From: Anaerolineae bacterium
GTDB taxonomy: Bacteria > Chloroflexota > Anaerolineae > Aggregatilineales > Phototrophicaceae
Direction of reading: 5' to 3'
Length of the DNA stretch: 64,000 nt
Assembly: GCA_013360465.1 (NCBI GenBank)
Contig: JABWBO010000009.1
Location: 1 to 64,000, forward strand
Made by a program: the position numbers and the translations under genes. Positions 53,288 through 62,403 of this stretch are shown here, piece after piece. A model generated the notes under the pieces. The model made no database searches, was not told the DNA's origin, and was given only the letters and a program-made list of their open reading frames with translations. The number at the start of each line of letters is the position of its first letter. The stretch's first letter is position 1.

Positions 53288-54793
53288 ATGACCGATCTTC
53301 TGTTCGGGCAGTCCTACTTTCTGCGCTTCGACCCGAAGCTCTACGAAGCCATGCAGCCCTACCCGCCGCTCGGCGCGCTGTACGCCGCCAGCGCCCTACG
53401 CCGGGGCGGCTACGACGTGGCGCTGTTCGACGCCATGCTGGCGGAGTCGCCGGTAGAATGGGCAGCAGCGCTGGACCGCCACCGCCCCCGCTTCGCCATC
53501 CTCTTCGAGGACAACTTCAACTATCTGAGCAAAATGAGCCTGCTGCGTATGCGCGAGGCGGCGTTTGCCATGATCGACGCGGCGAAGGCGCGCGGCTGTA
53601 TCATCCTGTGCTGCGGCAGCGATCAGACCGACCACGCCGAACTGTATCTACAGCGGGGCGCGAATATGGTGCTGATCGGCGAGGGCGACGCCGCACTGCC
53701 GGAAGTCGTCGATCATTTCGCCGGGCGCAGCGCCGGGACGCTCGACGGCATCGCCGGGATCGCCTACCGGGCGGACGACGGGCGCGTCGTGCGGACGCTG
53801 CCCCGCCCGGTGATCGCCGATCTCGACGCCCTGCCCTTCCCCGCCTGGGACCTGGTCGAGCGCGACCGCTACCAGGCGATCTGGCGCGAGCATCACGGCT
53901 ATACGTCGATGAACCTGGTGACGACGCGCGGCTGCCCTTTCCACTGCAACTGGTGCGCCAAGCCGATCTGGGGGCAGCGCTACAACGTGCGCAGCCCGCA
54001 AAATGTGGTCGAAGAGATGGCGTGGCTGAAAGAACATTTCAACCCCGACCATATCTGGTTCATGGACGACATCATGGGCATCCGCGACCGCTGGATCGAG
54101 GAATTTGCCGATCTGCTCGAGGCGCGCGGGCTGCGCATCCCGTTCAAGAGCCTGAACCGGGTCGATCTGCTGCTGCGCGGGCGGACGATCCCGGCGCTGG
54201 CGCGGGCGGGCGCGCAGAGCGTGTGGGTTGGCGCGGAAAGCGGTTCGCAGAAGATTCTGGATGCGATGGAAAAAGGCACGACCGTTCAGCAGATCTACGA
54301 CGCCACCCGCCGGCTTCACGCCAACGGGGTGCGCGTCGGCTTCTTCTTGCAGTTCGGCTATCCGGGCGAGACGCGCAAGGACATCGAACTGACGCTCAGG
54401 ATGGTGCGCGACCTGATGCCCGACGACATCGGCATCAGCGTCAGCTATCCCCTGCCGGAGACGAAATTCTACGAGAGTGTTAAGCACGAACTGGGAGAGC
54501 GCGCCAACTGGATCGACAGCGAAGACCTCGCCATGCTCTACCAAGGACCGTTCCGCACCGAGTTCTACCGTCAGCTGCACACGGTTGTCCACAAGGAATA
54601 TCGGTCGCGCAAGACGGCGCGGGCGCTGCGCGATCTGGTCCGGCATCCGGCGGGGCTGCGACCGGGGCATCTGCGCCAGACGGCGTCGATGATCTACCAT
54701 CTGGCGACGCTGCCCGCCGCCCGCGCCCGCCTGGATACCCTGGCGCGGCTGCCGCATGACCCGGTGCGCGCGCCGAACGCCACGCTGGCGTGA
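53288..54793 (+). CDS. B12-binding-domain radical SAM protein
   Basis: The 501-residue protein has an N-terminal cobalamin-binding-like Rossmann region (PPLGALYAASALRRGGYDVA and a later VLIGEGDAALPEVVDHF). The radical SAM domain has the cluster motif TRGCPFHCNWC (C-x3-C-x2-C, about residue 218), GAESGSQKILDAMEKGT and QFGYPGETRKDIELT. The fold matches the HpnR/BchE-like class of methyltransferases and cyclases. The target is unknown. It belongs to the same run as the split-barrel genes, so a shared biosynthetic role is conceivable. A second, partial radical SAM protein lies at 63170. Confidence 0.88.
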   Translation: MTDLLFGQSYFLRFDPKLYEAMQPYPPLGALYAASALRRGGYDVALFDAMLAESPVEWAAALDRHRPRFAILFEDNFNYLSKMSLLRMREAAFAMIDAAKARGCIILCCGSDQTDHAELYLQRGANMVLIGEGDAALPEVVDHFAGRSAGTLDGIAGIAYRADDGRVVRTLPRPVIADLDALPFPAWDLVERDRYQAIWREHHGYTSMNLVTTRGCPFHCNWCAKPIWGQRYNVRSPQNVVEEMAWLKEHFNPDHIWFMDDIMGIRDRWIEEFADLLEARGLRIPFKSLNRVDLLLRGRTIPALARAGAQSVWVGAESGSQKILDAMEKGTTVQQIYDATRRLHANGVRVGFFLQFGYPGETRKDIELTLRMVRDLMPDDIGISVSYPLPETKFYESVKHELGERANWIDSEDLAMLYQGPFRTEFYRQLHTVVHKEYRSRKTARALRDLVRHPAGLRPGHLRQTASMIYHLATLPAARARLDTLARLPHDPVRAPNATLA

Positions 54794-54877
54794 TGCCCGG
54801 TCGTATGGCGGGTTGTAACGCGCCCGGTTTCGGGGTAACTTTAGGACCATCTAACATCATCGCGCGGAAAGAACTGC

Positions 54878-57115
54878 ATGGGAACGCTGAACCCAGATCT
54901 CGTCTCAAAAGATATGGATGCGGTGCTGAACGACGCCGTAGCGCTCAAGGACCAGCTGCGCAAATCGGTCCTGATGCCCGAACTCGTGCTGCTGGCGCTG
55001 CTGCGGCGTAAAGACACGGCGGCTGCCCGCATCCTTGACATTTTCGCCAACAGCCGGGCGGTCGATGTGGAAAAGCTCGACCGTCAGGTGACGCTCGCTG
55101 CCGAAAGCCGGCGCGACCCGGACGGCAACCTGGAATTCGTCGCCAAGGGCAACCGGCGCGTCCCGATGAGCCGCCAGACGATCATCCTGATCGACGACGC
55201 GCTCACCCGGGCACAGGCGCAGAACGAGGTGCGCGCCGACACCGATCACGTGCTTTCGGTGTTGAGCGAGGCGACGATCAGCACCGGCGGGCTGCTGCGC
55301 CAGGTCGGGATCACGCCGAAAGCCATCACCGATGTGACCAGCGACACCTCGCAGGTCATCCGCACCGGCGGCACGACTCAGGATTTCGTCGCCGGGGCGA
55401 AGAGCGGCAAGCTGCGCGCCGTCTACTTCCGCGAGGACCTGCTGCGTGAGATGATCAACCTGCTCACCCAGTCGTTCAGCCGCCACGTCGTGCTGATCGG
55501 ACCAGACGGCGTCGGCAAGCGGACGCTCGCCTACAGTCTCGCCCTGCTGATGAGCGAGGGCAAGGGACCGAAGGGGCTGAAAAGCCTGGTGCAGATCGAC
55601 GAAGCCGCCCTGCTCGATAACGACCAGAAGGCGGTGCGCGCCGGCATGAGCAGCGCAGCGGGTGGAATCTTGTTCGTGCCCCATCTGCACCGCTTCTTCG
55701 GCGGACCGATCCGCGCCGAATTCGCCAAGGCGACGCCGCTCATCCAGAAGGCATTTTTGAGCGACGACCCGGTGATCATCGGCACGACCACCGAGCAGGA
55801 GTTCAACCAGCGCATCGCCCCGATGAGCGGCGTCGCCGAACGCCTGCACATCCTGCGCGTGCCGGAGCCTTCGCTGGACGAAGCCATCGAAATCCTCAAC
55901 GTCATCCGCCCGCACCTGGAATCGGACTACACGCTGAAGGTGGCGGAGGACGTAGTCGGCATCGCCGTGCGGCTGGCAAAACGCTACCTGAGCGCCACGC
56001 CGCTGCCGCGCAGCGCCGAACAGCTCCTTCACCGGGCGGCGGCGATGGTGGCGATGAGCCAGCAGACCAACCTCGCTTACAGGTCCAGCACGTCCGACGG
56101 CGAGAACCTCGACGCCGAAGATGTCACCCTGGCGCTCAGCCAGATGACCGGCGTCCCGGTCAACAAGCTGGGCGAAGATGAGCGCCTGCGCTACGCCAGC
56201 ATGGTGGAATACATGGGCGAGCGCATCAAGGGGCAGGATCAGGCGGTGCTGGCGGTCAGCCGCGCCATCAAGACGGCGCGCGTCGGCTTCAAAGACCCCA
56301 AGCGCCCCATCGGCGCATTCCTCTTCCTTGGACCGACCGGCGTCGGCAAGACCGAACTGTCGAAGGTGCTGGCGGAATTCATGTTCGGCAGCGAAGACGC
56401 CATGCTGCCGCTGGATATGAGCGAGTTCAAGGACGAAAGCAGTCTGAACCGCCTGCTCGGCTCGCCTTCCGGCTACGTGGACAGCGAAGCCGGCGGTCAG
56501 CTGACCGAACGGGTCAAGCAGCAGCCCTACATCATCGTCCTCTTCGACGAGGTGGAAAAAGCCCACCCGCGCATCCTGGACATCCTGCTGCAAGTGATCG
56601 AAGAGGGCCGCCTGACCGACGGGCGTGGCAACCCGGTCAGCTTCAGCGAGACGGTGATCATCCTGACCAGCAATCTGGGGTCGGAATTCCTCGCCGTGCC
56701 GCTGATCACCGACGAGATCCGCGACGAGGCGATGGAGGAAGTGCGCACCTACTTCCGTCCGGAATTCCTGAACCGCCTGGATGAAGTGGTTATGTTCAAC
56801 AGCCTGACCGACGAGGTGCTGTACGCAATTCTGGGGCTGATGCTCGCCAAAGAATCCAAGCTCGCCGCCGACCGGGGGCTGAAGATCAGCTTCAGCGACC
56901 CGGCGAAGCGCTGGATGCTGGCGCAGAATGACGAGCCAGAGTACGGCGCGCGCCCGCTGCGGCGCATCATCCGCCGGTCGGTGCGCGAGCCGCTGGCGGA
57001 TTTTCTGCTGCGCGCCAACCCGCCCACCGGCACGGAGATCGCGGTCGATGCCCTGGAAGACGGCAGCGCCCTCAAGTTTTCGGCGCTGGTCAACGGACAG
57101 CAGGTGACGGTATAG
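54878..57115 (+). CDS. Clp/Hsp100 ATPase with degenerate first nucleotide site
   Basis: The 745-residue protein has a divergent Clp N domain (~1-150) and two AAA modules. D1 (~190-420) has Walker A GPDGVGKR, where Arg replaces the Thr/Ser that binds Mg-ATP. The Walker B position reads ILFVPHLHRF, with the acidic DE pair replaced by Pro-His. D2 (~440-745) is intact: GPTGVGKTEL, VLFDEVEKAHP, sensor ILTSNLGS and GARPLRR. No ClpB middle coiled-coil is inserted, and no IGF/LGF-type ClpP loop is seen between the D2 sensor 1 and the next helix. It may therefore work as a one-engine unfoldase or remodeller. The start is ATG 54878 (MGTLNPDL). Confidence 0.85.
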   Translation: MGTLNPDLVSKDMDAVLNDAVALKDQLRKSVLMPELVLLALLRRKDTAAARILDIFANSRAVDVEKLDRQVTLAAESRRDPDGNLEFVAKGNRRVPMSRQTIILIDDALTRAQAQNEVRADTDHVLSVLSEATISTGGLLRQVGITPKAITDVTSDTSQVIRTGGTTQDFVAGAKSGKLRAVYFREDLLREMINLLTQSFSRHVVLIGPDGVGKRTLAYSLALLMSEGKGPKGLKSLVQIDEAALLDNDQKAVRAGMSSAAGGILFVPHLHRFFGGPIRAEFAKATPLIQKAFLSDDPVIIGTTTEQEFNQRIAPMSGVAERLHILRVPEPSLDEAIEILNVIRPHLESDYTLKVAEDVVGIAVRLAKRYLSATPLPRSAEQLLHRAAAMVAMSQQTNLAYRSSTSDGENLDAEDVTLALSQMTGVPVNKLGEDERLRYASMVEYMGERIKGQDQAVLAVSRAIKTARVGFKDPKRPIGAFLFLGPTGVGKTELSKVLAEFMFGSEDAMLPLDMSEFKDESSLNRLLGSPSGYVDSEAGGQLTERVKQQPYIIVLFDEVEKAHPRILDILLQVIEEGRLTDGRGNPVSFSETVIILTSNLGSEFLAVPLITDEIRDEAMEEVRTYFRPEFLNRLDEVVMFNSLTDEVLYAILGLMLAKESKLAADRGLKISFSDPAKRWMLAQNDEPEYGARPLRRIIRRSVREPLADFLLRANPPTGTEIAVDALEDGSALKFSALVNGQQVTV

Positions 57116-57187
57116 CGCTGGCTTCAGCGTCAGATGCCGTTGCAGAGGATAGTGCATGATGGATTATTTCAAACTGGAGCCGAAGCC

Positions 57188-58606
57188 ATGCCAGCAGTGA
57201 TCACCAGCGTCTTTCGCAAGTATGACATTCGCGGCACCGCCGGAACGCCGGATGCGCAGCTGACGCCGGAACTGGCGCGGCTGGTCGGCGCAGCGCTCGG
57301 AACGTATCTGCCGCGTCACTTCCAGACCGAGCGGGTCTTCGTCGGTCAGGATAACCGCGTCTCTTCCGGTCCGCTCAAAGCCGCGCTGATCGAAGGGCTG
57401 GCTTCGACCGGGCTGAACGTGACCGACATCGGGCAGGTACTCACGCCGACCGTCTATTTCGCCGCCGCCAGCTATGGCGACCGGGGCGCAGGCGTGATGA
57501 TCACCGGCAGCCACCTCGATACACGCTACAACGGCATCAAGATGGCGTATGGGTCGCTGGCGCTGGCAGATCAGCAGATTCAAGACCTGCTCAAGATCAT
57601 CCAGGAGGATGGTTTTGCCACAGGCAGGGGGACGGTGACGCAGGATTTCGACGTGATCCACCGGCACATGGCGGCGATCCAGTCCAAGGTCACCATCAGC
57701 CGCCCGCTCAAGGTGGTCATGGACGCCGGCAACGGCTTGAGCGGCTCGCACGTCCCGCAGGTGCTGCGCAACCTCGGTCTGGATGTCACCTGTCTGTTCT
57801 GCGAAAGCGACGGGACCTACCCCAATCACCTGCCCAACCCCGAAGACCCGGAGATGACCAGGGACCTGGAGGCGAAGGTCGTTGAGCTGGGCGCGGACCT
57901 CGGTCTGGCGTTTGACGGCGACAGCGACCGCTGCGGTTTCATCGACAATCATGGACACCACATCGCCGCCGACCGTCTGCTGGCGCTGCTGGCGCGCGAC
58001 CTGCTCAGCCGTCAGCCGGGCGCTTACGTGGTCTTCGATGTCAAGGCGTCGCAGGCGCTCCCCGACGAGATTCGTAAATACGGCGGTCAGCCGGTTATGT
58101 GGAAGAGCGGGCACAGCCTGATGAAGGCGAAGATGCGCGAACTCGGCTCGCCGCTGGGCGGCGAGGTCAGCGGACATCTGTTCGTCGGCGAAAACTACTA
58201 CGGCTTCGACGACGCCCCGCTGGTGGCGCTCAAGACGCTGGAGATCATCGCCAACAGCGGCAGGACCATCGGCGAGCTGTTCGACGAGATCCCCAAGCTG
58301 CACGCCACGCCGGAGATCATCATGAGCGCGCCGGACGCGGTCAAGTTCCAGATCATCGACGAGATCCGCGCGGCGCTGGAAAAGAACTTCGAGGTGGTGA
58401 CGGTGGACGGCGCGCGCGCCGTCTTCGAACGAGGATGGGGGCTGGTGCGCGCCAGCAACACGCAGCCGGCGATCACCATGCGCTTTGAAGCCTACGAGCG
58501 CGCCGATATGGTGGACTACATGCGCCGCTTCCGCGCGCTGCTCAACGCCCACCCGGAAGTGGACGCCGCCAAGCTCGACGATCAGATCGCGGCGTTCAGC
58601 AAATAG
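57188..58606 (+). CDS. Phosphomannomutase/phosphoglucomutase
   Basis: The 472-residue alpha-D-phosphohexomutase begins with SVFRKYDIRGTAGT, contains the phosphoserine loop MITGSHLDTRYNGIKM (catalytic Ser; the usual Asn-Pro after Ser-His is Leu-Asp here) and the metal loop FDGDSDRCG (usually DGDGDR). The sugar-binding loop GGEVSGHLFV and the C-terminal phosphate loop ASNTQPAITMRFE follow. It should interconvert hexose 1- and 6-phosphates for envelope sugar supply, which suits a genome rich in membrane glycosyltransferases. ATG 57188 is chosen over the open extension to 57134 because the protein then starts at the conserved strand. Confidence 0.87.
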   Translation: MPAVITSVFRKYDIRGTAGTPDAQLTPELARLVGAALGTYLPRHFQTERVFVGQDNRVSSGPLKAALIEGLASTGLNVTDIGQVLTPTVYFAAASYGDRGAGVMITGSHLDTRYNGIKMAYGSLALADQQIQDLLKIIQEDGFATGRGTVTQDFDVIHRHMAAIQSKVTISRPLKVVMDAGNGLSGSHVPQVLRNLGLDVTCLFCESDGTYPNHLPNPEDPEMTRDLEAKVVELGADLGLAFDGDSDRCGFIDNHGHHIAADRLLALLARDLLSRQPGAYVVFDVKASQALPDEIRKYGGQPVMWKSGHSLMKAKMRELGSPLGGEVSGHLFVGENYYGFDDAPLVALKTLEIIANSGRTIGELFDEIPKLHATPEIIMSAPDAVKFQIIDEIRAALEKNFEVVTVDGARAVFERGWGLVRASNTQPAITMRFEAYERADMVDYMRRFRALLNAHPEVDAAKLDDQIAAFSK

Positions 58607-58637
58607 CCGTCAGCATCCACCAGAAGGACGAGGCATC

Positions 58638-59756
58638 ATGGCGACCGCACCCTGCATCGCAACCGGAAAAGTCTCCTCCACCGGCAAGCAAATCCTGGTG
58701 CGCCTCGCGCCGGGAGCCGATCAGCCCTACCTGGGGTCCATCCCGCTGAATCTGAGCGGCTACGAGGTCGTGGAAGCGCAGACGGGAGGCGATGGACTCG
58801 ACTGGGTGCGCCTTAACTTCTCCGGCGGAGTCTCCGGGTGGGTGCGCGCCGACGAGATCGACATTCAGGGCGACTGCACGGCGGCGGGTTACGGCGTCGT
58901 GGCGCAGCCTACCCGCGCCTCACAGATCAAGCGGGGCGCGCCGGTCATCCCTACCCCTGATCCGACGCCGACCCCCACGCCCACCCCCACGCCGGAACCG
59001 GAACCCGAACCGGAGCCTGAGCCTGTCCCGACGCCGGTCGACAACAGCCCAGAGCGGGTGCGCCGGGCGGCATTCAACATCACGGCGGGTTTTGAAGGCG
59101 GCGGCTACGCGACATTTCAGAACCGCGACTCCGGGGTGATCAGCTACGGGCGCTTCCAGTTCACCCTGGCAGCGGGCAGCCTGTTTTCGGTGCTGGATCG
59201 CTACCTACAGCGGGCTGCCGGCGCGGTCGCCGATGAACTGCGTACAGCATTTCGCGAGCGCGTCCTCGCCCGCGATGGCACGCTGCGCGGCGACACCCGC
59301 CTGCGCGATCTGCTGATCGCCGCGGCGGCGGACCCGATCATGCAGCAGGTGCAGGATGAGGTCGCCACCGAAGTCTACTGGAACCGGGTCCAGAACTTGA
59401 GCATCGCGCCGCGCGGCATCGCTTCGCCGCTCGGTCAGGCGCTTCTGTTCGACATGGCGATCAACCACGGCGTCTTCCACGACATGATCGGGCTGGCGGA
59501 GCAGGCATTCGGCGTCAAACCGAAGTCGAAGGTCGGCGAGAACGGCGTCAGCGAGCAGGACATGGTGTCGAAGGTGGCGCATATTCGCCAGGAGCGCATG
59601 AAGCTCCTCGCCGAAAAACTCAAAGCGCCGGGGCTGATCCCGCGCGGCGACTTCTGGGTTAAGGTGATCGCCGCCGGCGACTGGAACTTGCAGGGCGACG
59701 CGCGCGGCGAGATCGAGATCAAGACCGGGCGCAGGGTTCAGGTGCGCAAGCCGTAA
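58638..59756 (+). CDS. Chitosanase-like (GH46-type) protein with SH3-like domain
   Basis: The 372-residue protein has three parts. Residues ~12-80 form an SH3b-like domain (SGYEVVEAQTGGDGLDWVRL, GGVSGWVRADEI). A Pro/Thr/Glu linker spans ~105-135, encoded by 58957-59040. A catalytic domain of ~235 residues starts NITAGFEGGGYATFQNRDSG followed by a Gly-Arg-Phe-Gln-Phe segment. The Glu and Asp there fit the acid/base pair of GH46 chitosanases, and the later LLFDMAINHG is also GH46-like. SH3b plus linker plus glycosidase normally means a secreted wall- or chitosan-active enzyme, yet no signal peptide follows ATG 58638. The gene overlaps the convergent flippase gene by 19 bp. Confidence 0.7.
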   Translation: MATAPCIATGKVSSTGKQILVRLAPGADQPYLGSIPLNLSGYEVVEAQTGGDGLDWVRLNFSGGVSGWVRADEIDIQGDCTAAGYGVVAQPTRASQIKRGAPVIPTPDPTPTPTPTPTPEPEPEPEPEPVPTPVDNSPERVRRAAFNITAGFEGGGYATFQNRDSGVISYGRFQFTLAAGSLFSVLDRYLQRAAGAVADELRTAFRERVLARDGTLRGDTRLRDLLIAAAADPIMQQVQDEVATEVYWNRVQNLSIAPRGIASPLGQALLFDMAINHGVFHDMIGLAEQAFGVKPKSKVGENGVSEQDMVSKVAHIRQERMKLLAEKLKAPGLIPRGDFWVKVIAAGDWNLQGDARGEIEIKTGRRVQVRKP

Positions 59757-60979
59757 GCGGAGGGTCTGGCGAGGCGAACGAGCATCGCCCAGGCGGCAAG
59801 ATCGGCGAACAGCAGCGCCAGCGCCCCGCCCACCACGCCCGCCGACGGGATGAGGAGCAGCGCGGCGGTCCCCTGAATGAGCAGCGCCAGCGCGTTGATC
59901 CAGTTGACCACCGTCTCTCGCCGCCGCGCGAACAGCAGGAGAGTCTGTCCGCCGCGCAGCAGCGCCGGGATCAGCCCCACACCCAGCACGATCAGCGGCG
60001 GGACGGCGGCGGTGAAGCCGTCGCCGTAGACCATTCCGACGAGCGGCGCGCCAAAGACGAGCAGCCCGCAGGCGACCACTGCGCCGTAGACCAGCAGACG
60101 GCGGCGGTTTCGCGCGAAAACCCGCTCGAAATCGTCCGGGCTGGCAGCGAGGGCAGACAGCGCCGGAAAGAGCGCCCCGAACATGGCGTTGGGGAGCAGC
60201 TTCGCCGCTTCGGTGAAGCGGCTGGCAGCGGTGAACACCCCGGCGGCTTGCGGGTCCATCAGCGCTTCCAGCAGAATCAGCGTCAGCCGCAGGTTCAACG
60301 CCGCGAACACCCCCGCCAGCGCGAACGGCAGCCCGGCGCGCAGCAGCGCCAGAATCGACTGCCTGGCGCGCCCGACCGTCGCCGACGGCAGCCGGTACCG
60401 TCGTCGCCAGATCGCCCAGGCGGCGGCGAGCTGTCCCGCCGAGGTCAGTGTGTTAACCGCCAGCGCCTCCAACACGCCGCCGCCCCGCGTAAACACACCC
60501 GCCGTCAGCGCGACCTGCGCCAGGAGCATCCCCACGTTCAGCCACAGCACCGGCCGCATATCGCCGCGCGCCCGGAAGACAGCAGAAAACGTGCTGAAGA
60601 AGGGCAGCAGGATGACCATCGGCGCGGCGAGGACGATTCCCCGCTGAACGGTCAGGTCCGCACTCAGCGTCGGCGCGAAGCAGATCAGGCTGAATGAGAC
60701 GACACCGCCCACAACAACACGCTCTAACGCCGTCTGCCGAAGCGTATCGACCATCACCGTCGGGTCGCCCGCCGTATCGCGGGTCAGCAGCGTACTCAAT
60801 CCGAAATCGACCAGCAGGCTAAGCGGAAATGTCCACGCCAGCGCAACCGTGTAGGCTCCCAGCCCGTCCTCGCCGAGCGCCCGCCCGATCAGCATAGTCA
60901 GCAGGAAGGACAGGATCGCGCCGCCGGCGTTGCTGATCGACAAGGTGACGGTATGGGCGTCGATGCGACGGGCGATCAT
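59738..60979 (-). CDS. Oligosaccharide flippase family protein (MOP superfamily)
   Basis: The 413-residue membrane protein has twelve or more helices. The start (LSISNAGGAILSFLLTMLIG then RALGEDGLGAYTVALAW) is the signature of Wzx/RfbX-like flippases that move lipid-linked sugar units to the outside. ATG 60979 is preferred; the frame extends to TTG 61006. Its 3' end overlaps the chitosanase gene by 19 bp in convergent orientation. It fits functionally with the Agl23 and GT39 proteins elsewhere in the window. Confidence 0.82.
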   Translation of the reverse strand: MIARRIDAHTVTLSISNAGGAILSFLLTMLIGRALGEDGLGAYTVALAWTFPLSLLVDFGLSTLLTRDTAGDPTVMVDTLRQTALERVVVGGVVSFSLICFAPTLSADLTVQRGIVLAAPMVILLPFFSTFSAVFRARGDMRPVLWLNVGMLLAQVALTAGVFTRGGGVLEALAVNTLTSAGQLAAAWAIWRRRYRLPSATVGRARQSILALLRAGLPFALAGVFAALNLRLTLILLEALMDPQAAGVFTAASRFTEAAKLLPNAMFGALFPALSALAASPDDFERVFARNRRRLLVYGAVVACGLLVFGAPLVGMVYGDGFTAAVPPLIVLGVGLIPALLRGGQTLLLFARRRETVVNWINALALLIQGTAALLLIPSAGVVGGALALLFADLAAWAMLVRLARPSAYGLRT

Positions 60980-61065
60980 CAGAATTGAACAACCTTCAGC
61001 GAGCAAGATCGTATAGAGGGGTGAAGGACAGCCATTGTACTGCGAAATGATGGCAGGAGGCGCTC

Positions 61066-62388
61066 ATGACCGCGTTGGAAGGGACGGCATCACGAGTTCA
61101 GGGGGAGGTAAGGCGGCGTCCGCTGCTGGCGCTTTACGCAGCATCGCTCATCAGCGTCACCGGCGATTCGATGGCAGCGGTGGCGATCCCCTGGTTTGTG
61201 CTGCTGACGACGGGCAGCGCCGTGCAGACCGGCGTCGCGGCATTCTTCAGCGTCACCCCGATTATCATCGGCATGGTCTTCGGCGGCACGGTCGTTGACC
61301 GGACAGGCTTCCGGCGCATCAGTATCGCCGCCGATCTCGCCAGCGGCGTGATGATTCTGCTCATCCCCCTCCTGCATTTCAGCATCGGGCTGTCCTTCCC
61401 GGCGATGCTGGCGCTGGTCTTCCTGAGTAATCTCCTAGACGCCCCAGGCGGGTCGGCACGTCGCGCCATGCTGCCGGAGCTGGCGGCGGCAGCCGGCATC
61501 CCGATCGAGAAAGCGACCGCCTACGCTGAATCCGTCTCGCGCGCGACGCTGATGATCGGCGCGCCCGCCGCCGGGCTGCTGGTGACGCTGATGGGCGCGC
61601 CGGTCGTGCTGCTGGTCGATGCGCTGACCTTCCTCGTCTCGGCGCTCATCGTCGGCGCATTCGTCCCGGCGGCGCTGGTCGAACAGAAAGCCCCTGCCGA
61701 TGCGCCGAAAACCAGCTACATGGAAGATCTGCGGGAAGGGGTTCGCTTCGTGCGCCATCACCGGCTGATTCTGGCGATCATCGTGGTAGTCATGTTCACC
61801 AACATGATCGACTCGGCGGCATTTTCGGTGTCACTGCCGGTCTGGGCGGAGATGGTCTTCGGCGCAGAAAACGGCGCAGTCAACCTGGGACTGCTGATCG
61901 GCGTTTTCGGTGGAGCGGCGCTGGGAGGCGCGTTCCTGTACAGCCTGATCGCCACCAAGCCGTCGCGGCGGCTGCTCCTCGGTCTCGGCTTCGGCATGGC
62001 GGGAGTCATGCAGATCATGTTCGCCGCCGCACCTCCTGTGTGGGCGCTGATTGGACTGGCGATCTTCACGGGCATCCTGGTCGCACCGCTCAACCCGCTG
62101 CTGAGTACGCTGGTGTTCGAGCGTGTGCCCGTCGAATTGCGAGCGCGGGTGATGAGCCTGCTGAGCGCCGGCGTGATGGTGGGCATGCCGCTGGGAGCGC
62201 TGGCGGCGGGTTACGTGCTGGAATTCCTTGGCGTCCAGGTCGCCTATGTCCTCTATGGGTCGGTCTACCTGATCGCCGCGCTGATCTTCCGCTTCCACCC
62301 CGCCCTGCGCGATGTCGAAGCCAGAACCCCACCGACGCTTGAGGCAGTCGTCGATGCTGCTTCAGCGGCGGAGCGCTCCGCCGCCTGA
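61066..62388 (+). CDS. MFS transporter (MFS_3-like exporter)
   Basis: The 440-residue protein has about twelve hydrophobic segments. The first reads LLALYAASLISVTGDSMAAV, followed by GMVFGGTVVDRTGFRRIS, the conserved MFS loop. The segment NLLDAPGGSARRAMLPELAA is typical of the enterobactin-exporter/macrolide-efflux-like MFS_3 group. The substrate is unknown. A strong AGGAGG lies 6 bp before the ATG. It is divergent from the flippase (spacing 86 bp), and its 3' end is 15 bp from the convergent methyltransferase stop. Confidence 0.85.
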   Translation: MTALEGTASRVQGEVRRRPLLALYAASLISVTGDSMAAVAIPWFVLLTTGSAVQTGVAAFFSVTPIIIGMVFGGTVVDRTGFRRISIAADLASGVMILLIPLLHFSIGLSFPAMLALVFLSNLLDAPGGSARRAMLPELAAAAGIPIEKATAYAESVSRATLMIGAPAAGLLVTLMGAPVVLLVDALTFLVSALIVGAFVPAALVEQKAPADAPKTSYMEDLREGVRFVRHHRLILAIIVVVMFTNMIDSAAFSVSLPVWAEMVFGAENGAVNLGLLIGVFGGAALGGAFLYSLIATKPSRRLLLGLGFGMAGVMQIMFAAAPPVWALIGLAIFTGILVAPLNPLLSTLVFERVPVELRARVMSLLSAGVMVGMPLGALAAGYVLEFLGVQVAYVLYGSVYLIAALIFRFHPALRDVEARTPPTLEAVVDAASAAERSAA

Positions 62389-62403
62389 CGATTTGCGCCC
62401 CCG

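Noticed and set aside
54905-57157. 750-codon minus-strand open frame opposite the Clp ATPase
   Set aside because: The plus strand carries intact D2 AAA motifs; the minus frame has none and is rich in His, Gln and Arg.
58957-59040. CCGACGCCGACCCC-type short repeats considered as a microsatellite array
   Set aside because: They encode the Pro/Thr and Glu/Pro linker between two domains, which explains the repetition.
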